DNA from: Deinococcus seoulensis
GTDB lineage: Bacteria; Deinococcota; Deinococci; Deinococcales; Deinococcaceae
NCBI RefSeq assembly: GCF_014648115.1
Contig: NZ_BMQM01000025.1
Coordinates: 1-50,358, forward strand
Direction: 5' to 3'
Length of the DNA stretch: 50,358 nucleotides
Shown here piece after piece: positions 41,683-49,082 of this stretch. A program made the translations under genes and the position numbers. A model generated the notes under the pieces. The model was given only the letters and a program-made list of their open reading frames with translations, was not told the origin of the DNA and did not search any database. Numbering within the stretch: position 1 is the stretch's first letter; each line of letters begins with the position of its first letter.

Positions 41683-42113
41683 GGCTTTCCTGATAGATTT
41701 GGTATATCTATTATGAATCGTAAGGATTTCTTTGGATCGCTAGGATACTTATAAATTAAACGCATGTTAAGTGTATTAGTTTGCGGGATATACATCTTCT
41801 GGTTTAGCCAAAATAGCATCTAGGTGAGGTCTCAGCAGAATCATTTTTTGAATGCGTCATGTAAAAATATAGTAGCACTTGATTATCAGTTGTGTGATTG
41901 CCATATCATAAGGAATTTTTTCTTAATATATGTCTTTGAGTAGATAGCTAATACTTCGGACAGGGTCTTACGTGAGGAGAATTCGGCGTGTGAAGGGCGA
42001 TGGCACAGTGTGATTACGGCACGCCCTTGGGGGTCCAAGGGCATGCCCGGGGGTACCCGTTCGTGGAGCGGTCAGTGAGATGAGGTTGTAGCCGGGCACC
42101 CCAACGGGGAGAG
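41683..42113. other. AT-rich gene-free stretch with a perfect hairpin
   Basis: No frame with coding character. It is strongly AT-rich to about 41960, which includes the likely promoter of the DUF4365-TPR gene. It then returns to GC-rich DNA with a perfect hairpin GCCCTTGG-GGGT-CCAAGGGC at 42023-42042. The hairpin lies downstream of the partition operon (leftward) and may end that transcript, although no T tract follows. Confidence 0.55.
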
Positions 42114-42455
42114 TCAGTTCGCGTGGCGCTGTTCAGCCATCTTTTCTTCCAGATCCTCCAGTTTGTAGAGGAAGTCCAGTATCCAGCGTGCTTCTTGCAT
42201 GGCGGCGTCGTCATTGAGGTTGCGGGCTGATGCGGCGATAGTTCCTTCATTGTCTAGCGGGATCCCACTGGTCATGCGTTCATGGTGTTCTTGAAACTCT
42301 TGAAGCAGGTTGGGATCTGGAATGTCGCGTTCTGCTTGGATGTTGATCAGGCTGTACACCCAGGCGTCTCGTAGTCGGCTCTGAACTTTTCCGGGGCCGA
42401 TGGCCAGGGTGTGTCGAGCGGCCATGAATTTTTCGACTGCGTAGCTCAGGCTCAT
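42114..42455 (-). CDS. Hypothetical protein, last gene of the partition operon
   Basis: 113 residues, helical and acidic (MSLSYAVEKFMAARHTLAIG... ending ILDFLYKLEDLEEKMAEQRH). It starts 16 bases after the preceding gene's stop. The bases around the start (GTACGCTGACGCATGAG) resemble those at the start of the 48110 gene (GTACGCTGACGTATGAC), so a shared leader or weak promoter may exist. No family is recognised. Its place in the parAB transcript suggests a plasmid-maintenance role, but this is inference. Confidence 0.65.
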   Translation of the reverse strand: MSLSYAVEKFMAARHTLAIGPGKVQSRLRDAWVYSLINIQAERDIPDPNLLQEFQEHHERMTSGIPLDNEGTIAASARNLNDDAAMQEARWILDFLYKLEDLEEKMAEQRHAN

Positions 42456-42471
42456 GCGTCAGCGTACCGAG

Positions 42472-42813
42472 TCATTGCTGAGTTCGCTGCTGGATGTGCT
42501 TGTCCACCAGGGCCACTCGGCGATCCCATTCGGCCATGAATGCTGCATCGCCGAAGGAATAGGCGCGGTGGATTCGACCAGTGGTCACGTGGCCTTCTGG
42601 GGCCAAGCAGTACAGAATCACCGTGGTCTGCGCAGGGCCACCCCTGCTGATTGAGCCTGTGAAGATGAATTCGTGACGCTCTTTCGAAAAGAGGGCGCCA
42701 CGAAGCTCTTCGGGGGGGTCAGTTTTGAAGCGCAATACGGCCATGTACCCGCCCAATTTCCGCTGCAGCATCCCGGTGACGGGGACCCTGTTGAGTGTGG
42801 CCATGGATGTCAT
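42472..42813 (-). CDS. Hypothetical protein in the partition operon
   Basis: 113 residues (MTSMATLNRVPVTGMLQRKL). Alternative Met codons lie at residues 4 and 15. Mixed alpha/beta, with FKTDPPEELRGALFSKERHE and a strand pattern QTTVILYCLAPEG. Its start lies three bases after the ParB-like gene's stop, so translation is probably coupled. No family is recognised. Confidence 0.65.
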   Translation of the reverse strand: MTSMATLNRVPVTGMLQRKLGGYMAVLRFKTDPPEELRGALFSKERHEFIFTGSISRGGPAQTTVILYCLAPEGHVTTGRIHRAYSFGDAAFMAEWDRRVALVDKHIQQRTQQ

Positions 42814-42816
42814 GCC

Positions 42817-43158
42817 TCAGAGTAGACGTTGTGTGAGTCGACTGGTGATAGTTTTGCGCGTCTGCTCGTCTTCCTGGAGGAGGCGCAGAAGTTCTTCGAG
42901 GACAACTTCCTGCGAGATGGGCCAGCCGGCGCGTTTGAGGTCCATCACGAAGGCATCGAGTGCGGCCTTCTGGCTGGGGCGGACGCGGGTGCTGAAGGCG
43001 CGTCGTTCTTCCCGGGCGGGCGCTTGGGGGATGACAGGTGCAGCTGGGCCGGGCTCCGGCACCAGGGCAGCGGGGGTGGGTGCACCCTGTTCAGGCGTGG
43101 TGTTCTCCCCTTCCCCTGGGCTTGTGACAAAACTACCGAATCGCGGTTTCTTCGTCAT
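42817..43158 (-). CDS. ParB-like partner of ParA (small centromere-binding protein)
   Basis: 113 residues from the ATG at 43158, which overlaps the parA stop. The first 55 residues are a disordered Pro/Glu-rich arm. The rest (RRAFSTRVRPSQKAALDAFV, then MDLKRAGWPISQEVVLEELL) is a small helical DNA-binding-type domain. Small ParB proteins of this shape accompany ParAs that lack an N-terminal HTH, bind the centromere and stimulate ParA. No sequence family is certain; the call rests on position, size and layout. Confidence 0.7.
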   Translation of the reverse strand: MTKKPRFGSFVTSPGEGENTTPEQGAPTPAALVPEPGPAAPVIPQAPAREERRAFSTRVRPSQKAALDAFVMDLKRAGWPISQEVVLEELLRLLQEDEQTRKTITSRLTQRLL

Positions 43159-43763
43159 CAACACACCTCGAGCGTGAGACCGAGGACGTCTGCCCAGGCG
43201 TTCTCCGATCGGGGATCAGCGGCGTCCTTCACCAGTACGCCCTGCTCGTGTGCCCGTTCGTGGGCGGTGTACCGGCGGATGACGGTCTCGCATACCTGCA
43301 GGCCGACGCTGCGCAGTTCGTCGCGGGCACTCTGGCCAATGGTACCGACGGGCTGGGCTTTGGTGATGACGATGTACACGCGGTCGAGGTTCGCGTTCGT
43401 GGCGGGCAGTTGCTGCAGCAGACGGGCGGTCGCTTCGACCTCCACCGAGTTCGGCGCCGTGGGGATCAGGACCACGTCTGCGGAGTGGGTCAGGGCGGCA
43501 ATATCTTCCAGGGCCGGGCGCCCTTCGGTATCCACGACCAAGTAACGGATCCCGGTGGGGATAGCCTCGCCTTCTTTCAGGACGGTGATGGGTAGCTTTC
43601 CCCGCGTGGCCCAACCGCTGCTGGTCTGGATCGCTGCGTCCGCGTCGATCAGGGCCGTCTTGCCCTTCAGGGACAGGGCGCCGGCGATGTTGACGGCGAG
43701 AGTGCTTTTCCCAACTCCGCCTTTGAGTGAGGTGAATGCGACTACGTGCGGTTTGGCTGTCAT
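43158..43763 (-). CDS. parA: ParA partition ATPase
   Basis: 201 residues. Deviant Walker A KGGVGKST (14-21) carries the signature lysine. The A' motif is in ALIDADAAIQTSSGWA, and the Walker B-type strand is RYLVVDTEGRPALEDIA. Its short length, with no N-terminal HTH, places it with small ParAs (type Ib). It should segregate plasmid copies together with the ParB-like protein translated from the overlapping gene. The substitution VDTEG where most ParAs have (V/I)D(T/L)(P/A)(P/G) is mild. The gene lies between a palindromic operator and three coupled genes. Confidence 0.92.
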   Translation of the reverse strand: MTAKPHVVAFTSLKGGVGKSTLAVNIAGALSLKGKTALIDADAAIQTSSGWATRGKLPITVLKEGEAIPTGIRYLVVDTEGRPALEDIAALTHSADVVLIPTAPNSVEVEATARLLQQLPATNANLDRVYIVITKAQPVGTIGQSARDELRSVGLQVCETVIRRYTAHERAHEQGVLVKDAADPRSENAWADVLGLTLEVC

Positions 43764-43800
43764 TCAGGTGAGCATACCTTCTCGCATACGTGCCCACATA

Positions 43801-43820
43801 CTTTCATTCATGTATGAAAG
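43801..43820. promoter_or_regulatory. Palindromic operator/centromere candidate upstream of parA
   Basis: CTTTCAT-TCATGT-ATGAAAG is a perfect 7-bp inverted repeat with a 6-base spacer. It lies 37 bases upstream of the parA start, in the AT-rich gap after the recombinase gene. The place fits an operator for the ParB-like protein, or part of a parS site. A partial extra half-site (ACATGAGA) follows. Confidence 0.55.
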
Positions 43821-43845
43821 AAAACATGAGAGAGTGACGACATGC

Positions 43846-44826
43846 TTACCAGCTTGAAAGGGTATCGCGGAGGTCGTCGACTTCGTAGTTTGCGTACCCG
43901 CGCCGGGTGGTCTCGACGGAGGCGTGCCCCAGGTGGTGCGCCACGCGGGCGATGTCGTTGACCTGGCGCAGCAGGCGGGTACCGGCGAGTTTACGTCCGG
44001 GATGGAAGCCACGGAATTGCACCTCTGCTGCTCCGAAGGCCTTCGCCATGTGATACCGGGCGGTCGTGACGTGTGAGTACGAGAAGACGGCGCCCTCCGG
44101 AGTGGTGCGGCGGCCGTCAGTAATCTGGCTCGAAGCCTGCTTGAACTTGCTCAGCACTCGGCGGAGGCTGCCGCTCATGGTCACGACCCGGCCCTTCCTT
44201 CCTTTGCCTTGCTGAATGGACACACGGCGAAGCTCCAGGTCGATGTCCTTCCACGTCAGCGAGAGCGCTTCGCTGATCCGTAGGCCCGCATGGGAGAGAA
44301 GAAGCAAGAGGACCTGGCCCTGTAGGTCGGTCTGCTCCATCACGGCCGCGATGTCGTCCTCGCTGTAGGGCGGTCTCTTCACGAGTCCGGGTGTGGGATC
44401 CCTGGGCACCTTGACGTCGCGGAAGGGTTCAGCCTCTGTGGCGCCGGCCCACCGGAGGGCCCGGTACAGGCAGTTCGCCGCGGCGACTTTGAGTTGAACG
44501 CCTGCGGGCTTGCGCCCGGAACCCAACATGTGCGCCACGTACCCGGATGCGTCGCGCCGTCCAGGGCGCAGGAGGTTGATGGCGTTTGAGGTCGCGTACT
44601 CGGTGAAGTGCCGGACGCCGAGGGTGTAGGCCTCGATGGTGCGTGGACTGGTTAGCAGGCCGCTGGTCCCCTCGTGGGTAAGGTAGGCGCAGGTTAGGGT
44701 GACCAGTCCCGACAGGTCCTTGTCTGCGGCTGCCTTTACGGCGCGGCGTCGGAGTTCGTCGTCGGGGAGGCCAGCCCAGGTCTGCGCTTGAGCAAGACGG
44801 TCACCCTGATATCTGTCGAGGGTCAC
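43846..44826 (-). CDS. Tyrosine recombinase (XerC/D-like integrase)
   Basis: 326 residues from GTG 44826. The N-terminal SAM-like domain (TSPRTIEAYTLGVRHFTEYA) is followed by the catalytic domain with Arg in HAGLRISEALSLTW, Lys in the GKGRKGRVV hairpin, His and Arg in FRGFHPGRKLAGTRLL, His in VAHHLGHASVETT and Tyr in RRGYANYEV. All residues of the R-K-H-R-H-Y set are present. It probably resolves plasmid multimers or moved the segment by site-specific recombination. Its start overlaps the stop of the upstream metallopeptidase gene by four bases. It lies next to parA. Confidence 0.9.
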   Translation of the reverse strand: MTLDRYQGDRLAQAQTWAGLPDDELRRRAVKAAADKDLSGLVTLTCAYLTHEGTSGLLTSPRTIEAYTLGVRHFTEYATSNAINLLRPGRRDASGYVAHMLGSGRKPAGVQLKVAAANCLYRALRWAGATEAEPFRDVKVPRDPTPGLVKRPPYSEDDIAAVMEQTDLQGQVLLLLLSHAGLRISEALSLTWKDIDLELRRVSIQQGKGRKGRVVTMSGSLRRVLSKFKQASSQITDGRRTTPEGAVFSYSHVTTARYHMAKAFGAAEVQFRGFHPGRKLAGTRLLRQVNDIARVAHHLGHASVETTRRGYANYEVDDLRDTLSSW

Positions 44827-45572
44827 GGAATGTGCGGGAGCTGCTCCAAAATTATGGCAGCGTATTTTTGAAGGTCCATTGAGATGAGGTCTTGGACACT
44901 CAATGCGGACTGTTTAGCGACAGCATATGCAGCAGGATAGTAATCGCGGGTATCTAAAAGTTCCTCACGTTCACTTTCTTCTGTACTCGTGAGTGTGCCT
45001 CTTTGTTCAGCTTCGATGAGACGAGAGATCTTTGCGCGGACTTGTGGGTCCGTGGTTTTGTCAAATTGCACGTATGCATGACCTACTTCACACTCCACCA
45101 TACACTCGGCAATGCCTTCATGGAGTAGGTACTTCGTGAGCTTCAATTCAGTTTGATTAGCAGGATCATTTGGACGGCGGAGATGGTGTGCTACCTCATG
45201 GGCAATAGTTGCTCTAGCACGCATCAAGTTTGTGGTCGACCATTCAAAAGTCACAAACTGCTCTTCCCATTGTTCCCTCTGCGTAGCATGCACACCGTCG
45301 TATTCTGCCATAGACGCGTCATGTATCACTGGTAGAATTACGATATTTAGATCTCGATTGGAACCATACTTGTTCATGACGGCTTGCGCGAATTGGGCGA
45401 TCGCATGGCCATCTGTCAAGAATTCTGCGATAGAAGAATGCTGAAGTTGCGTAAATCCGTGTTTATGCCCGTGATCGATCATTATTTCCGCCATCATTAC
45501 TTGCGCGGCACTTCCAGTAATGGAGTGGTTCGGTAGGGCAGGTGTGAAATATGCTCGGGCGCCTAGAGTCAT
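44823..45572 (-). CDS. Putative zinc metallopeptidase (HExxH)
   Basis: 249 residues. RATIAHEVAHHLRR gives the HEVAH zinc motif with its general-base Glu, and LLHEGIAECMVE some 25 residues on supplies a third, Glu ligand, as in gluzincins of the DUF2268 (Zn-dependent protease) type. No signal peptide, so it should act in the cytoplasm. The DNA is AT-rich compared with the recombinase gene it overlaps (its stop lies inside the recombinase GTG start region), an unusual coupling. Substrate is unknown. A role in cleaving a repressor or a phage protein is conceivable but not shown. Confidence 0.75.
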   Translation of the reverse strand: MTLGARAYFTPALPNHSITGSAAQVMMAEIMIDHGHKHGFTQLQHSSIAEFLTDGHAIAQFAQAVMNKYGSNRDLNIVILPVIHDASMAEYDGVHATQREQWEEQFVTFEWSTTNLMRARATIAHEVAHHLRRPNDPANQTELKLTKYLLHEGIAECMVECEVGHAYVQFDKTTDPQVRAKISRLIEAEQRGTLTSTEESEREELLDTRDYYPAAYAVAKQSALSVQDLISMDLQKYAAIILEQLPHIP

Positions 45573-45594
45573 ACTACTACCTTATCCTACCCAA

Positions 45595-45805
45595 TGGAAA
45601 TTAGGGAGGAAAGATGCAGGGGGGCTCTCAGCTGCTCGGCCGACAGTCGGGTGATGCATCCGGCCGGCTGCGTGTTGATCCGTTGCCCTTCCAGCACCAG
45701 CAGGATGTGAATGAAGCGGTATCCACGTCAGTTCACGTATCCACTGCGTCAGGGCGCTGTCCTGACGGGGTTTGGGATGGTAGTGCCAGGACGACTTCGT
45801 CTTGT
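45595..45805 (-). pseudogene. Relic of an IS3-family transposase (OrfB)
   Basis: On the minus strand one frame reads SSWHYHPKPRQDSALTQWIR, and the next frame continues GYRFIHILLVLEGQRINTQP, ending ITRLSAEQLRAPL. The YGYRFIHILLxxEG block is typical of the helical part that precedes the integrase core of IS3-family OrfB. A frameshift joins the two parts and the DDE core is absent. It is cut on the right by the 107-bp MITE. It is a remnant only. Confidence 0.6.
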
Positions 45806-45917
45806 AGCCACATTCGACTCTGTTGGCGGATTCAGGTGAGGGCTCCCAGACTCCGTATTTCTCGTTGCCGAGTCGCGATGGTCCGCCCCGCCGAACAGCA
45901 GATTTCGAATTCGCCAA

Positions 45918-46920
45918 GGCTCTTCCTGGATTCCAGGGAGCTGAGGGCGCTCTGATAAACTATCAGCATGCTGAGCTTAATTCAGCTCCTGGACGACGAA
46001 AAATGCTTCAAGGTCGTCCGGGAACTCCGTTGGCCCGATGGGGTGGACTGCCCGCACTGCCACGCGCCGCATGTGGTTCAGCAGGGCCGGGACGACACCC
46101 AGAGATTCAGACAGCGATATCGCTGTCTGAATTGCCAGCGGAAGTTCGATGATCTGACGGGCACCGTCTTCGCTGGTCACCACCAGCCCCTGCGGCAGTG
46201 GGTGGCGTGCTTGTATCTGATGGGTCTGAATCTGAGTAACCGCCAGATCGCCCACGAACTCGGCCTGAACGAAGATGATGCCCAGGACATGACCCGCAAT
46301 CTCCGGCAGGGCGTGGTGGACGCGTCCACCACGCCCACACTCGCAGGCACGGTCGAGATCGACGAGGTGTATCTCATCGCTGGTCATAAGGGCCAGAGTG
46401 ATCTGGTGAAAAAAAACATCGTCCTGGACGTAGACGGCGACTGAAGGGCAAGCGAGGACGCGGCACCGCCGCGTCCGACAAACCGCCGGTCTTGGGGATG
46501 ATCGAGCGGGGTGGACAACTCGCGCTCTACCTCTGTGACAACGTTCAGCAGCGGACCATACAGCCCCATATCCTGGACACCATTCAGGCAGGCAGTGTCG
46601 TCAACACCGATGAATACTCGATCTACGCCCGGGTGCCCGCCTGGGGCTACACACATGTCACCGTGAATCACGGAGACCGGGAATGGGCGCGTGATGACGA
46701 TGGCGACGGGATCAACGAGGTTCACGTCAACACGATTGAAGGCGTGTGGAGCTTGCTCCGCTCGTGGCTGCGTCCTCATCGGGGCCTTTCGCAGCGCTGG
46801 TTGCCGCTCTACCTGGCCTTCTTTCAGGCCATGCATAACATCCGTCGTCGCGGGTTTTCACTGTTGGAGCCAATGTTGAACCTACTTCTGACCTCAGCTC
46901 CCCGGAATCCAGGATGAGCC
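45918..46920 (+). mobile_element. IS1595-family insertion sequence (1003 bp)
   Basis: The terminal inverted repeats are 45918-45945 and 46893-46920, both of the form GGCTC(T/A)TCCTGGATTCC... into GGGAGCTGAGG. They are flanked by a perfect 8-bp direct repeat TTCGCCAA (45910-45917 and 46921-46928), the target-duplication length of the IS1595 family. The size and the single transposase region also fit. It sits inside a 107-bp MITE. Confidence 0.9.
45968..46917 (+). pseudogene. IS1595-family transposase in two frames (slippage or frameshift)
   Basis: The first frame (45968-46444) gives an N-terminal zinc ribbon CPHCHA...YRCLNCQRKF and the first catalytic Asp in VEIDEVYLIAGHKG. At the A8 run near 46411-46418 the coding signal moves to the -1 frame, which reads HRPGRRRRLKGKRGRGT, ERGGQLALYLCDN, VVNTDEYSIYARV (second Asp) and HVNTIEGVWSLLRSW (third, Glu), ending at 46917. 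The joined product is about 316 residues. Either the copy is dead, or transposase is made by -1 slippage on A8, as known for other IS elements. All catalytic residues survive. Confidence 0.8.
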
Positions 46921-46934
46921 TTCGCCAAAAAAGT

Positions 46935-47122
46935 CTGGCCATTCTGCGAACTCTTCAGATCACCCTTGTGACCTTAACGGGGGTTTTCGGGCGATTGAGG
47001 ACTCTGTTGGCGAATTCAGGTGAGAGCTTCCATACTCCGCATTTCTCGTTGCCGAGTCGCGATGATCCGCCCTGCCGAACAGCAGTTTTCGAATTCGTCA
47101 ACAAAGTCGATTGAGGCTACAA
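46935..47122. mobile_element. Partial copy of the 271-bp element, itself invaded by a MITE
   Basis: 46935-47000 plus 47108-47122 match, in inverted orientation, the end of the element at 4201-4279: CTGCGAACTCTTCAGATCAC, then CTTAACGGGGGTTTTCGGGC, then GATTGAGGCTACAACGCG. The left part of this copy is missing, replaced by MITE copy 1. The right terminal repeat is interrupted by MITE copy 2. The last bases overlap the end of the 47117 gene. Confidence 0.8.
47001..47107. mobile_element. 107-bp MITE copy 2 with 9-bp target duplication
   Basis: The terminal inverted repeats are ACTCTGTTGGCGAATTC (47001-47017) and the complement of GAATTCGTCAACAAAGT (47091-47107), matching at 15 of 17. A perfect direct repeat CGATTGAGG flanks it (46992-47000, 47108-47116). 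The uninterrupted target is visible in the 4201-4471 element, which proves insertion. A 9-bp duplication suggests mobilisation by an IS4- or IS903-type transposase. Confidence 0.9.
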
Positions 47123-47797
47123 CGCGCTGATGTAGTCCAGGAGCAGCGCCCGCAGCAGCTGCACTTCTGGCAGCAGGTTCAGCGGATCCGGGTCCGCCTC
47201 GAACTTCTCGATCAGGGCCTGCAGGCGCGGCCGTTCCACCAACGAGTACCGCCCCGTCGGCGCGGGCGTGCTCCCCCCATGCAAGTAGCACCGGCCCGCG
47301 CCCAGGTGATCCGTCCGGAAGCCCGTCGGGTGCCGGCACGGCCCACCCCCACGCTTCCCCTTCGCCCCGCAGATCTGCCCCGGCTCCCTCGGCTTCCGGG
47401 TCTTCGCGGGTTTCGCGGATTCTGCAAGGGGTTCCTGCGCCTGCGGATTCTGCAAGGGGTTCCGCGAGTTGCCGGCCGCGCCGCCGTTCGTGACGCGGGC
47501 CTTGGTCTTCTTCTTCGCGGCGCGGGCGGCTTCGGTCGGCGTGCGCCTAGGCTTCATCAGGGTCTTGAGGTCCTGGGTGAGGGTGGTGTCGAACAGGCTG
47601 GCGTAGCAGCTACCGCCGTCGGGGAATTCGATGCGCAGCATGTCTTCTTCGCTGCCTGGGGGGCGGGCGCTTTCGCCGCTGGCCATCCCGGTGCGGCCGT
47701 TGTGGGGGTGGGCCTTGGCGGTGATGGTGACTTCGCGGGGGAAGGTGAGGCCGTCCGCTGGCGGGGTGGGGGGTTCGGTCTTGGGGCGTTTGGGCAT
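47117..47797 (-). CDS. Hypothetical protein with phage/terminase-type HGG zinc motif
   Basis: 226 residues from the ATG at 47797, behind AGGAGGTGAG (the longer frame to 47914 has no ribosome site). The middle is a disordered Ala/Lys/Pro stretch. Then comes ICGAKGKRGGGPCRHPTGFR and GAGRCYLHGG: C-x-A...C...RC-x-LHGG, a zinc-knuckle-like block common at the N terminus of phage terminase small subunits and related phage or plasmid proteins. The C terminus is helical (LQALIEKFEADPDPLNLLPE). The order here is unusual, because the motif lies near the C terminus. Its last codons overlap the repeat end at 47117-47122. Confidence 0.65.
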   Translation of the reverse strand: MPKRPKTEPPTPPADGLTFPREVTITAKAHPHNGRTGMASGESARPPGSEEDMLRIEFPDGGSCYASLFDTTLTQDLKTLMKPRRTPTEAARAAKKKTKARVTNGGAAGNSRNPLQNPQAQEPLAESAKPAKTRKPREPGQICGAKGKRGGGPCRHPTGFRTDHLGAGRCYLHGGSTPAPTGRYSLVERPRLQALIEKFEADPDPLNLLPEVQLLRALLLDYISAL

Positions 47798-47882
47798 GGA
47801 CGGCTCACCTCCTGGGCTGGCATGGAAAAGCCCCTGTGCTCGGGCTGAGGCAGGGGCTGGTGTGATGGTGATGGTGGGGGGA

Positions 47883-48110
47883 TTATTCGGGGAGCATCGC
47901 TTCAAGCTGGGCATTCAGGAGTTCCAGGGCGCTTTCTTCCGTGTACATCCCTTCGTGAATGACGTGTAGGTCCTCGCTGAGGAGCAACTCGATCTTCGCG
48001 TACCCGTCCTTGCCTGTGCTGGGGCGGAAGCGGATGCTGGCCGGATTCTTCGGGGAGAAGGTGCCATCGTCGTTCTCGATCAACTCTGGGGTGTGCATCA
48101 TTCGGGTCAT
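47883..48110 (-). CDS. Small hypothetical protein
   Basis: 75 residues (MTRMMHTPELIENDDGTFSP). A beta-hairpin N-terminal half is followed by an acidic helix (TEESALELLNAQLEAMLPE). The start lies in GTACGCTGACGTATG, like the start of the 42455 gene. It lies 85 bases upstream of the terminase-motif gene on the same strand. No family is recognised. Confidence 0.65.
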   Translation of the reverse strand: MTRMMHTPELIENDDGTFSPKNPASIRFRPSTGKDGYAKIELLLSEDLHVIHEGMYTEESALELLNAQLEAMLPE

Positions 48111-48252
48111 ACGTCAGCGTACGGGATTCCCACCGCGGCTGCGTCCTCACTTCGCTCGGGTCCACTGGGCAGATTTCCCACTCGCGGAGATCCCTGCGAG
48201 CGGATAAATGCTGTCTGGCACGCTATCCAGCGTTTTGTGTCACCATACGGCC

Positions 48253-48468
48253 ATGACTAATAACCGCAACGGAATGAAGGCCATCGCCACCATGAATGAT
48301 CACCCGAAGGGCCTGCTGGAGGTGTTCGAGGATGACTTCGAAGAGTACCGGGTGTATGCCAACGGATTCGACGTCACCGAGCAGATCGTTGGGATAAACA
48401 ACACGCCCGCTGACTTCCTGGAAAAGGCTGCAGACCTGTGGGACGAAGGCATGTTACGGCTCCGCTGA
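48253..48468 (+). CDS. Small hypothetical protein
   Basis: 71 residues from ATG 48253 (MTNNRNGMKAIATMNDHPKG). Acidic, with LEVFEDDFEEYRVYANGFDV and a C-terminal helix (FLEKAADLWDEGMLRLR). Earlier in-frame Met at 48208 lacks support. No family is recognised. It is divergent from the 48110 gene. Confidence 0.6.
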   Translation: MTNNRNGMKAIATMNDHPKGLLEVFEDDFEEYRVYANGFDVTEQIVGINNTPADFLEKAADLWDEGMLRLR

Positions 48469-48469
48469 A

Positions 48470-48540
48470 TGGTGGGGAGTCCCGGAGTTGAACCTGGGCG
48501 GCGCACGCCTGTGCGGCTGGCGCGCCGTGGCCGTCTCCCC
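48470..48540 (-). other. tRNA-like fragment (3' half pattern with CCA)
   Basis: On the minus strand the 3' end reads CAGGTTCAACTCCGGG then ACTCCCC-A-CCA. This includes a T loop (TTCAACT fits TTCRANY), a T stem with one mismatch, and an acceptor arm that pairs six of seven with GGGGAGA at 48534-48540. The whole is only 71 nucleotides and no D arm is visible, so it is not a normal tRNA. It may be a tRNA remnant or an attachment-site copy of a tRNA 3' end. Confidence 0.3.
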
Positions 48541-48828
48541 GTGTCCCAGTCTCTCCCGGGCGTCTCGCCTCGTGTCCGGCGTTCGACCCGCGCGGCGGTG
48601 TATGGCCAGGTGTAGTCGGCTGCTCAGGGCAGTTCAGTCACGCGTGGCGGCGCGTGACGGCTGGGTTGTCGGTGACGCGGGGCGCGGCTCAGACGTGCAC
48701 GGTCGGTACCTCCGGGGTTGATGTGGGCGGCACAACACGAAAGGCCCGCAGTCATGGCGGGCCTTCGGGCGCTTTGGGTACACGTTGTGCAGCTTGATGA
48801 AAGTTAGGGGATTTATGACGACGTTTTG
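48541..48828. other. Gene-poor stretch with a GC hairpin
   Basis: No convincing frame. Contains a perfect 9-bp stem at 48741-48765 (AAGGCCCGC, 7-base loop, GCGGGCCTT). The hairpin has no following T tract on the plus strand; on the minus strand it lies downstream of the gene fragment ending at 48829 and may help terminate it. Confidence 0.5.
48741..48765. terminator. GC-rich hairpin, possible terminator
   Basis: AAGGCCCGC pairs perfectly with GCGGGCCTT around AGTCATG. It lies in a position to stop leftward transcripts from 49068 and rightward ones from 48253. The lack of a U tract lowers certainty. Confidence 0.45.
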
Positions 48829-49068
48829 TCAAGTCCCCAGGCCGAGCGCGTGAAGTACACGTGTGGTCGTGTCGATCGCAGGCTGGGAGTCCGCGACGAT
48901 TCCAACGATCAGGCCGAGCGTGGAGAGCAGGATGTTCATGCGCTGGCCGACCTCCTGCCAGCGGCTCTGCTCAGCGGCCGCCGTGGCACTGTCGGCGAGA
49001 TTCTGCGCTGCCTGATAGTTGCCGATGGGCGGAAGCGCCGTGATCGTGCGCCGTAGCTCATGTGGTCC
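48829..49068 (-). pseudogene. C-terminal remnant of a membrane-segment protein
   Basis: From a stop at 49069-49071 the minus-strand frame reads HELRRTITALPPIGNYQAAQ, then EQSRWQEVGQRMNILLSTLG, LIVGIVADSQPAIDTTTRVL and a stop at 48829. Codon bias is good and a membrane helix (NILLSTLGLIVGIVA) is clear, but no start codon is present, so the N-terminal part was lost. The adjoining AT-rich DUF-type gene at 49083 probably marks the break. Confidence 0.55.
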
Positions 49069-49082
49069 TCAATCCACTTTTA

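Larger units (their letters stand above)
45817..46934. mobile_element. 107-bp MITE copy 1, split by an IS1595-family element
   Basis: 45817-45917 plus 46929-46934 reconstruct a 107-bp element, the same length as the intact copy at 47001-47107. The ends are ACTCTGTTGG and its near-complement CCAAAAAAGT. The interior matches copy 2 throughout (CTCGTTGCCGAGTCGCGATG and neighbours). The IS1595-family element entered at TTCGCCAA near its right end. Flanking bases do not show the 9-bp duplication seen at copy 2. Confidence 0.85.

Noticed and set aside
48488..48721. Plus-strand frame of 77 codons after the 48253 gene
   Set aside because: Arg/Ser/Val-rich wrong-frame text, overlapping a tRNA-like structure, with no ribosome site.
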